This document shows positions 9,231-30,210 of a DNA stretch of 64,000 bases, one piece after another. The position numbers were made by a program, and so were the translations under genes. Every line of letters starts with the position of its first letter. The first letter of the stretch is position 1. Below the pieces are notes generated by a model. That model had not been told where the DNA came from and searched no databases. It was given only the letters and a program-made list of their open reading frames with translations. This DNA is from Marimonas lutisalis (GTDB lineage Bacteria; Pseudomonadota; Alphaproteobacteria; Rhodobacterales; Rhodobacteraceae): the NCBI RefSeq assembly GCF_005434965.1, contig NZ_SKCI01000001.1, positions 195,370-259,369 of the forward strand, in the 5' to 3' direction.

Positions 9231-9614
9231 ATGGCTGATCTGAAGAAACTGGCAGAAGAGATCGTGGGTCTGACCCTTCTCGAAGCACAAGAACTGAAAA
9301 CCATCCTGAAAGACGAATACGGCATCGAGCCCGCCGCTGGCGGCGCCGTGATGATGGCAGGCCCGGCCGCAGGCGGCGACGCCGGCGCTGCAGCCGAAGA
9401 GAAATCGGAATTCGACGTGATCCTCGTCAGCGCCGGTGCCTCGAAAATCAACGTCATCAAGGAAGTCCGTGGCATCACCGGCCTGGGCCTGAAAGAAGCC
9501 AAGGAACTGGTCGAAGCCGGTGGCAAAGCCGTCAAGGAAGGCGTTGCCAAGGACGAAGCCGAAGAGATCAAGAAGAAGCTGGAAGAAGCCGGCGCAGAAG
9601 TCGAGCTCAAGTAA
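9231..9614 (+). CDS. rplL: 50S ribosomal protein L7/L12
   Basis: L7/L12 forms the flexible stalk that recruits and activates translation GTPases. It is 127 residues: N-terminal dimerisation helix ([25 protein letters not shown]), an Ala/Gly-rich hinge (about 40-58), and the C-terminal domain with [29 protein letters not shown], the factor-contact surface. The length is standard. It lies downstream of rplJ and is followed by a very stable hairpin before rpoB. Confidence 0.98.
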   Translation: MADLKKLAEEIVGLTLLEAQELKTILKDEYGIEPAAGGAVMMAGPAAGGDAGAAAEEKSEFDVILVSAGASKINVIKEVRGITGLGLKEAKELVEAGGKAVKEGVAKDEAEEIKKKLEEAGAEVELK

Positions 9615-9647
9615 TCGGCTTTACCGGGGGTTCCCGGGAAAAATTCA

Positions 9648-9675
9648 GGCTGGACCCGGATTCCCGGGTCCAGCC
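9648..9675 (+). promoter_or_regulatory. Stable 12-bp hairpin between rplL and rpoB
   Basis: 9648-9659 and 9664-9675 form a perfect 12-bp GC-rich stem with the tetraloop ATTC. No T tract follows, so it is not a standard terminator. In E. coli the rplL-rpoB gap contains a partial attenuator and an RNase III site that set the ratio of ribosomal protein to polymerase synthesis; a similar role is inferred here. No clear promoter for rpoB was found in the remaining gap. Confidence 0.55.
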
Positions 9676-9850
9676 GAACCTGTCTTAGCAAGGGCCTCAA
9701 CGCGGGGCGTTTTCTAAGGTCTGGTTCGCGGATCGGGAGGCCACCTTGGGACGGTGGCCATGAATTGATCCGAACCAACCGTCTCTGATGGCAAGGCGCC
9801 GGGGCCCGACGGCGTGCTTGGCCAGCGAGAAACGAAAGGTGACATAGCTC

Positions 9851-13988
<4,138 letters not shown>

Positions 13989-13990
<2 letters not shown>

Positions 13991-14008
13991 CGGGGGCTGA
14001 CCCCCGTC
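13989..14008 (+). promoter_or_regulatory. Hairpin overlapping the rpoB stop codon
   Basis: GACGGGGG and CCCCCGTC form a perfect 8-bp stem with a CTGA loop, beginning inside the rpoB TGA. It has no T tract. It may be a processing or stability element between rpoB and rpoC. Confidence 0.4.
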
Positions 14009-14045
14009 CCACATTCTTCACCAACGCACATATGAGGACATCACG

Positions 14046-18293
<4,248 letters not shown>

Positions 18294-18312
18294 GTCCTTA
18301 GAAAGAAAAGGG

Positions 18313-18350
18313 AAAAGCCCCCTGCAGACAGGCTCTGCAGGGGGCTTTTT
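18313..18350 (+). terminator. Terminator of rpoB-rpoC
   Basis: A perfect 16-bp stem (18313-18328 with 18334-18349) has a 5-nt loop and ends in T residues. It is one of the strongest terminators in the window and ends the rplJL-rpoBC unit. Confidence 0.95.
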
Positions 18351-18424
18351 CATGTCTGGCCGAGAGACCGGAAACCCTCGGACGCCGCGGCATGCTGCAC
18401 CGCCACAGAACGGCGGGGTTAACG

Positions 18425-18445
18425 CGATTTTTCGCAGAAAAATCG
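18425..18445. repeat. Short palindrome, family B copy 1
   Basis: CGATTTTTC-GCA-GAAAAATCG is a perfect 9-bp inverted repeat. An almost identical palindrome occurs at 33036-33056, which suggests a dispersed intergenic repeat and not two separate terminators. Confidence 0.5.
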
Positions 18446-18544
18446 GGGGGTGATCCGCGGCTGCCCTCCGGCTGACATCCGTGCACCGCCGCAACGCGGC
18501 ATTTCTTTACCCGAAATTAGCTAATGCAGCGCTCGGTCACCGGC

Positions 18545-19318
18545 TCACAACGTGCCGACGCGGTTGGGGATCACGAACAACCGGTGATGGAAGATGCGCT
18601 GCATCTCGACCCGGATCGCCCGCGCCACGCGGCCGGGCGAGACGAGCCCGACCTGCCATTCGAAACGCGCGGGCCGGGGCACGGGTGTGGCGCAGCCCTC
18701 GCCGTGCCGACAGGTCGGCGGCAGGGTGGTGCGAAACCCGTCCTGTGCCCAGATCGGGCGGCGGTCGCAGAAGATTTCCAGAAACCCGGTATCGTTATCG
18801 GCCAGCCTGATCCGAAGCTCGACGCTGTGCCAATCGCCCAGCCGGGCCGCGGGCACGCAGCTGCGCCCCAGAACGGTGATGCCGCGGCGCGCATCCAGCA
18901 TCACGGCGACCAACTCGGTTTCGGGATCGCCCCGGCGCAGGAACCGCGCGAGCGTGACCGGTTGGGCCGGGGCCTGCCCGGGGGCAACCCGGACATCGAA
19001 GCCCATCAGGTAATTCTGCCAGACGCCCCAATCACGCCCGGTGCTGAGCGAAGAACGCCGCTCACCCGGAGCAAGTCGAAAGATCATCCGTTCGCCCGCA
19101 ACATGCGGCGCGCGGTCCGAGCCGGGCGTGACGGAGTCGGGCGCAATCACCCACGGATCAAGCGTGTCCGAGGTGGGATAAACGGGGCCGGTGTCGGCAC
19201 AGGCGGTCACAAGCAGGACCGACATGGCCAGAGCGGCCCGGCGTATCCGGGACGCAATGCTGCGCTTTCGGCCAGAAATACCAGAAGGACCAGTCATATC
19301 GCCATCTCCGATTGTCAT
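18545..19318 (-). CDS. Predicted lipoprotein with a polysaccharide-lyase-like fold
   Basis: A basic N-terminus, a hydrophobic stretch and the lipobox LLVTAC (about residues 35-40) predict a lipid-anchored envelope protein. The mature part has features of concanavalin-like polysaccharide lyase or lectin domains: a FRLAPGERRSSL segment, WQNYLMGFDVRV, and LGDWHSVELRIRLADNDTGFLEIFCDRRPIW. The family call is tentative because no catalytic set can be confirmed by eye. A second in-frame ATG lies at residue 8 and is a possible start. It converges on rpoC across the terminator and is divergent from the site-2 protease gene. The location in a glycan-related block is consistent with a surface polysaccharide role (inference). 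Confidence 0.65.
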   Translation of the reverse strand: MTIGDGDMTGPSGISGRKRSIASRIRRAALAMSVLLVTACADTGPVYPTSDTLDPWVIAPDSVTPGSDRAPHVAGERMIFRLAPGERRSSLSTGRDWGVWQNYLMGFDVRVAPGQAPAQPVTLARFLRRGDPETELVAVMLDARRGITVLGRSCVPAARLGDWHSVELRIRLADNDTGFLEIFCDRRPIWAQDGFRTTLPPTCRHGEGCATPVPRPARFEWQVGLVSPGRVARAIRVEMQRIFHHRLFVIPNRVGTL

Positions 19319-19476
19319 TTCCCCCGTGGCAAAGGCTAGTGCTGTTGGACCCGGGCAATCAAGCCGGGTGCCGAAAATAGCCCGTGTGGCTGTTTGCCCC
19401 GGACGCAGGGACGGCTGGAAACCCGTCCGCGCGTGGCCTACATTTCCACCACCATAAGGCGCGCGGGAGTGCGAAC

Positions 19477-20550
19477 ATGAACTGGTCCTTTTCCATCGGC
19501 ACGGTGCGGGGCACCGAAATCAGGGTGCACGCCACGTTCTTCCTGTTGCTGGCCTGGGTCATGGTCGCGGCGTGGATGGCCGAGGGGCCGGGCGCGGCGG
19601 TGGTCAACATGGCATTCATCGTGACCATTTTTGCCTGCGTCGTGCTGCATGAGTTGGGCCACGCGATGATGGCGCGGCGTTTCGGGGTGCGCACGCCTGA
19701 TATCACGCTGTTGCCGATTGGCGGGCTGGCGCGGCTGGAACGGATTCCCGAGGACCCCAAGCAGGAAATCCTGATCGCCGTCGCCGGGCCGTTGGTGAAC
19801 GTGGTGATCTGGGTGATCCTGACGCTGTTCCTGGGTGCGCAGGTGTCGCTGAACGCGCTGCAATCGCTGGAAGATCCGGGGCTGGGTTTCGTCGAGCGGG
19901 TGGCGGCGGTGAATCTTCTTCTGGTGGCGTTCAACCTGATCCCGGCCTTTCCGATGGATGGCGGGCGGGTGTTTCGCGCGGCCCTGGCGATGTTCATGGA
20001 CCGGGTGCGCGCCACGCAGGTGGCGGCGCATGTCGGGCAGATCATGGCCTTTTTGTTCGGGTTCCTGGGCCTGACGGGCGGTAGCCCGCTGTTGATCCTG
20101 ATCGCGGTGTTCATCTTTTTCGCCGCCGGCGCCGAAAGCTCGGACGCGGCGCTGCGGGATCGGGCGCATGGGGCGCGGGCCCGCGATGCGATGATCACGG
20201 CTTTCGAAGCGCTACGCCCCGACGATACGCTGGACACGGCGGCGCAGGCGGTGCTGCGCACGACACAGGCCGAGTTCCCGGTGATCGGCCCGGACAGGCG
20301 GTTCGCGGGCATGCTGACCCGGGCGGTGATCCTGGCCGCGGGCGAGGACGCGCGCCGCACCGCACACGTGGCGGCAGCGATGGAGCGCGACGTGCCGCAA
20401 GTGACACTGGATGCGCCGATGGACGCGGTTCTGGATGCGATGGCCCAGGGCAATGTGCCGGGGGTGGCCGTTTCGGACAGGGCCGGAAATTTCGTGGGCT
20501 ACATCACGCGCGAGAATATCGGCGAGTGGTATATCCTGTCGCGAAGCTGA
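19477..20550 (+). CDS. Site-2 protease family (M50) membrane metalloprotease with CBS domains
   Basis: This is a 357-residue intramembrane zinc metalloprotease. The first zinc motif HELGH (in VVLHELGHAMMARRFG) sits in an early membrane helix, and the third ligand Asp is in NLIPAFPMDGGRVFRAAL. About four to six hydrophobic segments cover residues 15-225. Two CBS repeats follow (from about 235; MITAFEALRPDDTLDTAAQAVL and MERDVPQVTLDAPMDAVLDAMAQGNVPGVAVSD), which often bind adenine nucleotides. The start at ATG 19477 is chosen because the extra upstream residues do not resemble the family. The substrate is unknown; relatives cut membrane-anchored regulators. Confidence 0.9.
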   Translation: MNWSFSIGTVRGTEIRVHATFFLLLAWVMVAAWMAEGPGAAVVNMAFIVTIFACVVLHELGHAMMARRFGVRTPDITLLPIGGLARLERIPEDPKQEILIAVAGPLVNVVIWVILTLFLGAQVSLNALQSLEDPGLGFVERVAAVNLLLVAFNLIPAFPMDGGRVFRAALAMFMDRVRATQVAAHVGQIMAFLFGFLGLTGGSPLLILIAVFIFFAAGAESSDAALRDRAHGARARDAMITAFEALRPDDTLDTAAQAVLRTTQAEFPVIGPDRRFAGMLTRAVILAAGEDARRTAHVAAAMERDVPQVTLDAPMDAVLDAMAQGNVPGVAVSDRAGNFVGYITRENIGEWYILSRS

Positions 20551-20598
20551 GCCCCCGGGGCTTTCCTTTTCCGGCAAAGCCATGTCATGTGAGCGCAA

Positions 20599-21435
20599 AT
20601 GCGGAAGAGGGACAGGCGCGGCGTGGCGATTGACGAGAGGATACCGGTGGTGGGCGTTGTCCGGTTTTCGGTTCTGACGCTGGACTATTATGCCGAGAGA
20701 TTCGGCACGGTCGACAAGATCGCCGAACACATCTTTTCGCCCGAGCGGCTGGCGCTGCGGTTTTCGGTATTCGAGAAACTTTGCCTGCTGTCGCTGGCCC
20801 GCCAGAGTGACAGCGATTTCCGGGTGGTCATCCTGACCTCGACCGAGTTGCCGGGCGAGGCGCGCGAACGGCTGGAGGCGCTGGTGGCGCCGCATGACAA
20901 TATCGGGATCTTCGCCGCCGAGCCGGACAGGCATTATCCGATCACCCGGGCGGCTTATCAATCGGTGCCGCTGGACGGGGCGAGCCACAAGCTGTGGTTC
21001 CGGCTGGATGACGACGACGCGCTCGCCATCGATTACATCGCGCGGCTGAAGCGGATCGGGCAGGGGCTGCGCGCGGTGCATGGGGACGAGCCGTTCATGA
21101 TCGCCTTCAATCGCGGGTTCTATGTCGAGATGGCGGGCGAGGGCGAAAACGAGATCGTCGATTGCGTGGAACGCGCGCCGCTGTCGGTGGGCACGGCGCT
21201 GCTCGCTCCGGCGGGGTACGAGCGCACACCCTACCTTTACAATCACCGGGCACTGGGGCAGCATTACAACCTTTACACCGACATCTCGGAACCGGTGTTC
21301 CTGCGCACGATCCATGCCGACAACAAGTCCCAGCCGACCAAGCAGGGGATCACCCACAAGATGAAAGCGGCCGGGATCGACGCGCAGATTAAACAGCGCT
21401 TCGGCTTTGATACCGCCATGTTGAAGGCTCTGTGA
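20599..21435 (+). CDS. Putative rhamnosyltransferase-like protein (copy 1)
   Basis: The 278-residue protein fits the 'putative rhamnosyl transferase' family: an RFSVLTLDYY start region, FSVFEKLCLLSLARQSDSDFRVVILTSTELPGEARERLEAL, and the metal-binding type motif FRLDDDDALAIDYI. Similar proteins in Rhodobacteraceae are annotated as glycosyltransferases but the donor is seldom tested. A related gene lies at 22278-23117 on the other strand, on the far side of an EamA transporter. An alternative start further in (VAIDERIPVVGVV) is possible. Confidence 0.75.
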   Translation: MRKRDRRGVAIDERIPVVGVVRFSVLTLDYYAERFGTVDKIAEHIFSPERLALRFSVFEKLCLLSLARQSDSDFRVVILTSTELPGEARERLEALVAPHDNIGIFAAEPDRHYPITRAAYQSVPLDGASHKLWFRLDDDDALAIDYIARLKRIGQGLRAVHGDEPFMIAFNRGFYVEMAGEGENEIVDCVERAPLSVGTALLAPAGYERTPYLYNHRALGQHYNLYTDISEPVFLRTIHADNKSQPTKQGITHKMKAAGIDAQIKQRFGFDTAMLKAL

Positions 21436-21436
21436 G

Positions 21437-22324
21437 ATGGTGGTGGATGCACGGGACAACCTGAAGGGCGCGGGGCTGATGGTGGTCTCGATGGCGGCGT
21501 TCACGTTCAACGACGTGTGCATGAAGGCGCTGGCCGGCGATGTGCCTCTGTTCCAGGCGATTTTCCTGCGCGGTGTCCTGACCAGCCTGCTGATCTGGAT
21601 CGTCGGGCGGCAGATGGGCGCGATCCGGTTTTCACTGCCCCGGCGCGACTGGGGGCTGGTGGCGCTGCGCAGCCTGGCCGAGATCGGGGCGACGTTCTTT
21701 TTCCTGACGGCGCTGTTTCACATGCCGATCGCCAATGTCACCGCGATCCTGCAGGCGCTGCCGTTGACCGTGGCGCTGGCCGCGGCGCTGTTCCTGGGCG
21801 AGCCGCTGGGCTGGCGCCGGCTGGTGGCGATTGCCGTGGGGTTCGGCGGGGTGATGCTGATCGTGCGGCCGGGGGCCGAGGGGTTCAGCGTCTATTCGCT
21901 CTATGCGCTGGCGGCGGTTTGCTTCGTGACGCTGCGCGACCTGACGGCGCGGCGGCTGTCGGCGGCGGTGCCGTCGATCACCGTGGCGCTGGTCACGGCG
22001 GTGGTGATCGCCACGGCGGCAGGTGTGGCCTCGGGCGTGCAGGGCTGGGTGGCGCTGGAGCCGTGGCACATGGGGTTGATCGTCCTGGCGGCGGGGTTCA
22101 TCCTGGGTGGATACCTGGCCTCGGTCGCGACGATGCGGGTGGGCGAGATCGGGTTTGTTGCACCGTTCCGCTACACGGGGCTGATCTGGGCGCTGGTGCT
22201 GGGGTTCGTGGTCTTCGGCGACTGGCCTGCGCCGCTCACGCTGGCGGGGGCGGGGATCGTGGTGGCGATGGGGCTGTTCACGCTTTACCGGGAGAGGCAG
22301 CTGCGGCGGAGAAGATCCGCCTGA
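21437..22324 (+). CDS. EamA/DMT-family transporter
   Basis: This is a 295-residue inner-membrane protein with about ten transmembrane helices in two repeated EamA halves (first half LKGAGLMVVSMAAFTFNDVCMKAL to about 140; second half from about 145 with SLYALAAVCFVTLRDLTARRL). DMT exporters carry amino acids, nucleosides or small metabolites; the substrate is not predictable here. It starts one base after the upstream glycosyltransferase stop codon, so the two are probably co-transcribed. Its 3' end overlaps the end of the opposite-strand glycosyltransferase by 47 bp. Confidence 0.88.
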   Translation: MVVDARDNLKGAGLMVVSMAAFTFNDVCMKALAGDVPLFQAIFLRGVLTSLLIWIVGRQMGAIRFSLPRRDWGLVALRSLAEIGATFFFLTALFHMPIANVTAILQALPLTVALAAALFLGEPLGWRRLVAIAVGFGGVMLIVRPGAEGFSVYSLYALAAVCFVTLRDLTARRLSAAVPSITVALVTAVVIATAAGVASGVQGWVALEPWHMGLIVLAAGFILGGYLASVATMRVGEIGFVAPFRYTGLIWALVLGFVVFGDWPAPLTLAGAGIVVAMGLFTLYRERQLRRRRSA

Positions 22325-23117
22325 TCCGGTCTTCGTCCAGGGCGAAGCGCCATTTCAGGCGTTTGCGCTGGTCGTCGGTCAGGGGCCGCAGTTCGCCGGT
22401 GCGGTAATGCTTGCCCGAGTCGTTGTCGTCATGCTTGGCGCGGATGAACATCTCGGGGCGGGGCTCGACCAGCATGGGCACGGTGTGGTGCATCTTGTGA
22501 TGCGGGAAGTTCATGATGGTCTTGTCGTCGCCTGCGCGGATCACCATCGCCATGCCGCAGGCCCAGAACGAGGCGGTCAGTTCCTCGGCCAGAACGCCCC
22601 CGGGCGAGAGGCTGACGGTGAGGCCGCGGGGAAACTCGATCCCGAAACAGCGCACGCCGTCGCGCAGCGCTTCGCTCCGGTCGGCGAGGGCGCGGCAGCG
22701 TTCGACGAAATCGACGGCGACGGCATCGTCGTCATCCAGCCGGAACTGGATGCTTTCGCGGTCCGCACCCAGCCGGGCAAGCTCGGCAACGATGGCGTGC
22801 TGGGCGGCCCTGCGCGCCCGGCGGGGCGGCAGCGAGAAAAGCCGCACCTGCGGGATATCCGCGGTGATGTCTCGCAGCCGGTCGAGATAGGGCGCGGGCA
22901 GGCTGTCGCCGATGAGCACGACGAAGGAGAAATCCGGATCGCTCTGCGCCGCGACCGAGGGCAGGGTGAGCGCCTCGAAATGGGCGAAACGCTGGGCCAT
23001 CCGCGTGGGCGCATAGAGATAGGCCTCGCGCTCTTCGGTGCTGTCATGCATGCGCTGAAAGCCGCCGACGGCGGGGTAGGAGAAGCGGCACAGGCCGACC
23101 ACGTGCCTTTGTGTCAT
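22278..23117 (-). CDS. Putative rhamnosyltransferase-like protein (copy 2)
   Basis: This is the same family as the gene at 20599: VVGLCRFSYPAVGGF, RFAHFEALTLPSVAAQSDPDFSFVVLIGDSLPAPYLDRL, and the motif FRLDDDDAVAVDFVERC. It is 279 residues from the ATG at 23117, which has AAGGA upstream; a longer in-frame start exists but adds residues unlike the family. It ends inside the end of the convergent EamA gene (47-bp overlap). Two diverged family members around a transporter suggest a small cell-surface module; function is inferred only. Confidence 0.75.
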   Translation of the reverse strand: MTQRHVVGLCRFSYPAVGGFQRMHDSTEEREAYLYAPTRMAQRFAHFEALTLPSVAAQSDPDFSFVVLIGDSLPAPYLDRLRDITADIPQVRLFSLPPRRARRAAQHAIVAELARLGADRESIQFRLDDDDAVAVDFVERCRALADRSEALRDGVRCFGIEFPRGLTVSLSPGGVLAEELTASFWACGMAMVIRAGDDKTIMNFPHHKMHHTVPMLVEPRPEMFIRAKHDDNDSGKHYRTGELRPLTDDQRKRLKWRFALDEDRIRRIFSAAAASPGKA

Positions 23118-23462
23118 GTCGCGCGTCCGTCCTTGCGTGGCCTTGGTTTCGATGGCATCGTGTCCCATGCGGACGGTCCTGTCCAGCAGGTCCAAGCGAT
23201 GTGTTGACAAGGTCCGCGACTCCCCCTATACGCCCCCCATCCGGACAGGGGGCATTCCCCGGTGCCGAAATCAGAACTGTAGTGGACACGATCCGGGCGG
23301 TAGCGCCCCGATCCTCTGGAAACCCACCGCGTCGTCCTTGGAAAACTGGGGGACGAAGGCGGTTTTTGCGCGTTTCATGGACGCATGAAGCGCGAGGAAT
23401 TTGGAAACCCGCATGGGGACACCCATGCCGCACATGTGTTGAAAAACGGGGAAAGTGACCCA
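23118..23462 (+). other. 345-bp gap with the str operon promoter and long leader
   Basis: No gene is seen. The promoter at 23204-23232 gives a predicted leader of about 224 nt before rpsL. Parts of the leader are open reading frames without similarity. The leader may host feedback by ribosomal protein S7, as in E. coli, but no binding site was recognised. Confidence 0.5.
23204..23232 (+). promoter_or_regulatory. Strong promoter of rpsL-rpsG-fusA-tuf
   Basis: A perfect -35 TTGACA (23204-23209) and a -10 TATACG (23227-23232) are separated by exactly 17 bp, followed by a C-rich start region. It is the best sigma-70 match in the window. Confidence 0.75.
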
Positions 23463-24319
<857 letters not shown>

Positions 24320-24340
24320 CCTTTTCAAAGGCAAAGACCC

Positions 24341-26458
<2,118 letters not shown>

Positions 26459-26461
26459 GCC

Positions 26462-26519
26462 GGGTGGCGGGCCACGGGTCCGCCCTACCCACCACCGTAG
26501 GGTGGGGTTTCACCCCACC
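26462..26519. repeat. REP-like palindrome (family A) between fusA and tuf copy 2
   Basis: Two hairpins are possible. One joins GGGT-GGCGG (26462-26470) with CCGCC-CT-ACCC. The other is a perfect 8-bp stem GGTGGGGT (26501-26508) with ACCCCACC (26512-26519), TTC loop. A third, CCCTAC (26483-26488) with GTAGGG (26497-26502), excludes the others. Similar units occur at 29890 and 45120. Confidence 0.5.
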
Positions 26520-26548
26520 ATCCGCATAAGAAAAAAGGAGCCAAGACC

Positions 26549-27724
<1,176 letters not shown>

Positions 27725-27746
27725 GAAACAAACCCAAGGGTTCGAC

Positions 27747-27775
27747 GAGGGGGGCCGGGTGGTCCGGCCTTCCTC
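27747..27775 (+). promoter_or_regulatory. Hairpin between tuf copy 2 and rpsJ
   Basis: 27747-27758 pairs with 27764-27775 over 12 bp (two G-U pairs), loop of 5 nt. No T tract follows. It sits where the S10 leader would be; a role in mRNA processing or feedback is only inferred. Confidence 0.4.
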
Positions 27776-27808
27776 CTATCAACTCCAACGCCGCGAAAGG
27801 CTAAATAA

Positions 27809-28117
27809 ATGCAAAGCCAAAATATTCGCATTCGGCTGAAGGCCTTTGACTACCGCGTTCTGGATGCCAGCACGCAGGAGATCGTCAATACGGCCAAGCG
27901 GACGGGCGCCCAGGTGCGTGGCCCGATCCCGCTGCCGAACAAGATCGAGAAGTTCACCGTTCTGCGTGGCCCCCACGTGAACAAGAAATCCCGCGACCAG
28001 TTCGAGATCCGTACGCACAAGCGTCTTCTCGACATCGTCGATCCGACCCCGCAAACCGTGGACGCGCTGATGAAGCTCGACCTCGCGGCCGGCGTCGACG
28101 TGCAGATTTCGGTCTAA
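27809..28117 (+). CDS. rpsJ: 30S ribosomal protein S10
   Basis: S10 is a 30S head protein that also acts as NusE in transcription antitermination with NusB/NusG. It is 102 residues, [34 protein letters not shown], with the signature [31 protein letters not shown] and the usual length. It is first in the S10 operon, 15 bp ahead of rplC. Confidence 0.98.
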   Translation: MQSQNIRIRLKAFDYRVLDASTQEIVNTAKRTGAQVRGPIPLPNKIEKFTVLRGPHVNKKSRDQFEIRTHKRLLDIVDPTPQTVDALMKLDLAAGVDVQISV

Positions 28118-28132
28118 GGGAGGGCAGTAGAT

Positions 28133-28975
28133 ATGTTGCGCTCTGGTGTTATCGCCAAGAAAGTGGGCATGACCCGTCTGTTCATGGAAGACGGCAAGCA
28201 GATCCCCGTGACCGTTCTTCAACTGGACGGCCTGCAGGTCATCGCCCAGCGGACCGCCGACAAAGACGGCTATACCGCTGTTCAACTGGGTGCCGGTTCG
28301 GCCAAGGCCAAACGGACCTCGAAAGCCATGCGCGGGCACTTTTCGGCCGCCAAGATTGCGCCCAAGCGCAAGCTGGCCGAGTTCCGCGTCGCGCCCGAGA
28401 ACCTGATCGCCGTGGGTGAAGAGATCACTGCTGACCATTACTTCGAAGGTCAGTTCGTGGACGTCTCGGGCACCTCGATCGGTAAAGGGTTTGCCGGTGC
28501 CATGAAACGCCACAACTTCGGTGGTCTGCGCGCCTCGCACGGTGTGTCGATCAGCCACCGTTCGCACGGTTCGACCGGTCAGTGTCAGGATCCGGGCCGC
28601 GTGTTCAAGGGCAAGAAAATGGCCGGTCACATGGGTGCTGCCCGCGTGACCACGCAGAACCTGCAGGTGGTCAGAACCGATGCCGACCGTGGCCTGATCA
28701 TGGTCAAGGGTTCGGTTCCGGGCTCGAAAGGGGGCTGGGTGACGATCAAGGACGCGGTGAAAAAACCGTTCCCTGAAAACGCGATCCTGCCCGCCGCCCT
28801 GAAATCGGCCGCCGAGGAAGCCGCGAAAGCCGCCGAGGAAGCCGCAGCTGCCGCGGAAGCGGAAGCCAAGGCCGCCGAAGAGGCTGCCGCCGCAGAACAA
28901 GCCGCGCAGGAAGCCGAGGCCCTGAAACAGGCCGAGGCCGAAATCGCGGCCGAGAAGAAGGAAGGCGAAGAATGA
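28133..28975 (+). CDS. rplC: 50S ribosomal protein L3 with a charged C-terminal extension
   Basis: L3 is an early assembly protein whose loop reaches the peptidyl transferase centre. The first ~215 residues are a normal L3, with [49 protein letters not shown]. About residues 220-280 form an Ala/Glu/Lys low-complexity tail, probably a single long helix, extending the protein to 280 residues from the usual ~210. Similar tails occur in other alphaproteobacterial L3 proteins. The stop codon overlaps the rplD start by 4 bp (ATGA). Confidence 0.96.
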   Translation: MLRSGVIAKKVGMTRLFMEDGKQIPVTVLQLDGLQVIAQRTADKDGYTAVQLGAGSAKAKRTSKAMRGHFSAAKIAPKRKLAEFRVAPENLIAVGEEITADHYFEGQFVDVSGTSIGKGFAGAMKRHNFGGLRASHGVSISHRSHGSTGQCQDPGRVFKGKKMAGHMGAARVTTQNLQVVRTDADRGLIMVKGSVPGSKGGWVTIKDAVKKPFPENAILPAALKSAAEEAAKAAEEAAAAAEAEAKAAEEAAAAEQAAQEAEALKQAEAEIAAEKKEGEE

Positions 28976-29589
28976 AACTCGACGTGATCAAACTGGACGG
29001 CAAGAAAGCCGGCTCGGTCGATCTGGGCGAAGACATCTTCGGCCTGGAACCGCGCGCGGACATCCTGCACCGCGTCGTGCGCTGGCAGCGCAACAAGGCG
29101 CAACAGGGCACGCACAAGGTGAAGACCCGGTCGGAGACCAGCTACTCGACCAAGAAGATCTATCGCCAGAAGGGCACCGGCGGCGCACGCCACGGCGACC
29201 GCAACGCGCCGATCTTCCGCAAGGGTGGCATCTACAAGGGCCCGACGCCCCGCAGCCACGCCCATGACCTGCCGAAGAAATTCCGCAAGCTGGGCCTGCG
29301 CCACGCGCTGTCGGCCAAGATGAAAGCCGGTGAACTGGTGATCATCGACGCCGCCGAGTCGGATGGCAAGACCGCCGCCCTGGCCAAGCAGGTGAAGAAC
29401 CTGGGCTGGAAGCGCGCCCTGATCATCGACGGGACCGAGGTGAACGAAAGCTTCGCCCGTGCCGCCCGCAACATCGAGGGTCTCGATGTGCTGCCGTCGA
29501 TGGGCGCAAACGTCTATGACATCCTCCGCCGTGACACGCTGGTGCTCACCAAGGCGGGTGTCGAAGCACTGGAGGCTCGTCTGAAATGA
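28972..29589 (+). CDS. rplD: 50S ribosomal protein L4
   Basis: L4 lines the exit tunnel and, in enterobacteria, represses the S10 operon. It is 205 residues, [23 protein letters not shown], with the tunnel loop region [36 protein letters not shown] (quoted in parts: [19 protein letters not shown]). ATGA overlaps with rplC upstream and rplW downstream indicate translational coupling. Confidence 0.98.
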   Translation: MKLDVIKLDGKKAGSVDLGEDIFGLEPRADILHRVVRWQRNKAQQGTHKVKTRSETSYSTKKIYRQKGTGGARHGDRNAPIFRKGGIYKGPTPRSHAHDLPKKFRKLGLRHALSAKMKAGELVIIDAAESDGKTAALAKQVKNLGWKRALIIDGTEVNESFARAARNIEGLDVLPSMGANVYDILRRDTLVLTKAGVEALEARLK

Positions 29590-29882
29590 GCGCGACCGCA
29601 CAACATTACGACGTGATCCGCAAGCCGATCATCACCGAGAAGGCGACCATGGCGTCGGAAGCGAACGCCGTTGTCTTCGAAGTGGCGATGGACAGCACCA
29701 AGCCGCAGATCAAGGAGGCCGTCGAGGCGCTCTTTGGTGTGAAGGTGAAGGCCGTGAACACGACCATCACCAAGGGCAAGGTCAAGCGTTTCCGCGGCCA
29801 GCAGGGCAAGCGGAAGGATGTGAAGAAGGCCTATGTCACGCTGGAAGAAGGCAACACGATCGACGTGACCACCGGTCTTTGA
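29586..29882 (+). CDS. rplW: 50S ribosomal protein L23
   Basis: L23 lies at the tunnel exit and is the docking site for trigger factor and SRP. It is 98 residues, with [46 protein letters not shown]. It overlaps the rplD stop by 4 bp. Unlike the usual S10 operon, rplB does not follow closely: there is a 480-bp gap with a hairpin terminator and a new promoter. Confidence 0.98.
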   Translation: MSATAQHYDVIRKPIITEKATMASEANAVVFEVAMDSTKPQIKEAVEALFGVKVKAVNTTITKGKVKRFRGQQGKRKDVKKAYVTLEEGNTIDVTTGL

Positions 29883-29889
29883 TCGGGTT

Positions 29890-29907
29890 GGCGGGCTGAA
29901 GCCTGCC
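29890..29907. repeat. REP-like palindrome (family A) after rplW
   Basis: GGCGGGC (29890-29896) pairs with GCCTGCC (29901-29907), one G-U pair, loop TGAA, followed by CTAA. It resembles the GGTGGGGT/ACCCCACC units at 26501 and 45120 in layout. Confidence 0.4.
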
Positions 29908-29926
29908 CTAAGGTGAAATGTGATTG

Positions 29927-29960
29927 AACCCCGGCTGCGAAAGTAGCCGGGGTTTCTCGT
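29927..29960 (+). terminator. Terminator-like hairpin after rplW
   Basis: A perfect 10-bp stem AACCCCGGCT/AGCCGGGGTT (29927-29936 with 29945-29954) is followed by TCTCGTCTT. The T tract is weak, so termination may be partial. Confidence 0.65.
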
Positions 29961-30181
29961 CTTCCGATATAGTCGCCCGTTTGCGCGAAACAGCGGCCGC
30001 AGGCCGCCGCGCCTCGCCGGCCCGCCCCCCCGGGGCGGCGATTTGGGGAGCGCAGGCGAGACAGCGAAGCTGGAAGCTCTTGGCGGGGATAAAGTGCGTT
30101 GCTGATGCGGTGTGTCGCCACCCCGCGGGTCGGCGATGCGCGGCCTGGGCAGGCGGAGGAGGAATTTGTGCCGCCTGCCTA

Positions 30182-30210
30182 TAGACACCCACCTCCAACC
30201 CCGCTATACG
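30182..30210 (+). promoter_or_regulatory. Probable promoter of rplB and downstream S10 genes
   Basis: A -35 TAGACA (30182-30187) and a -10 TATACG (30205-30210) are separated by 17 bp. The -10 is identical to those before rpsL and rplO. Confidence 0.6.
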
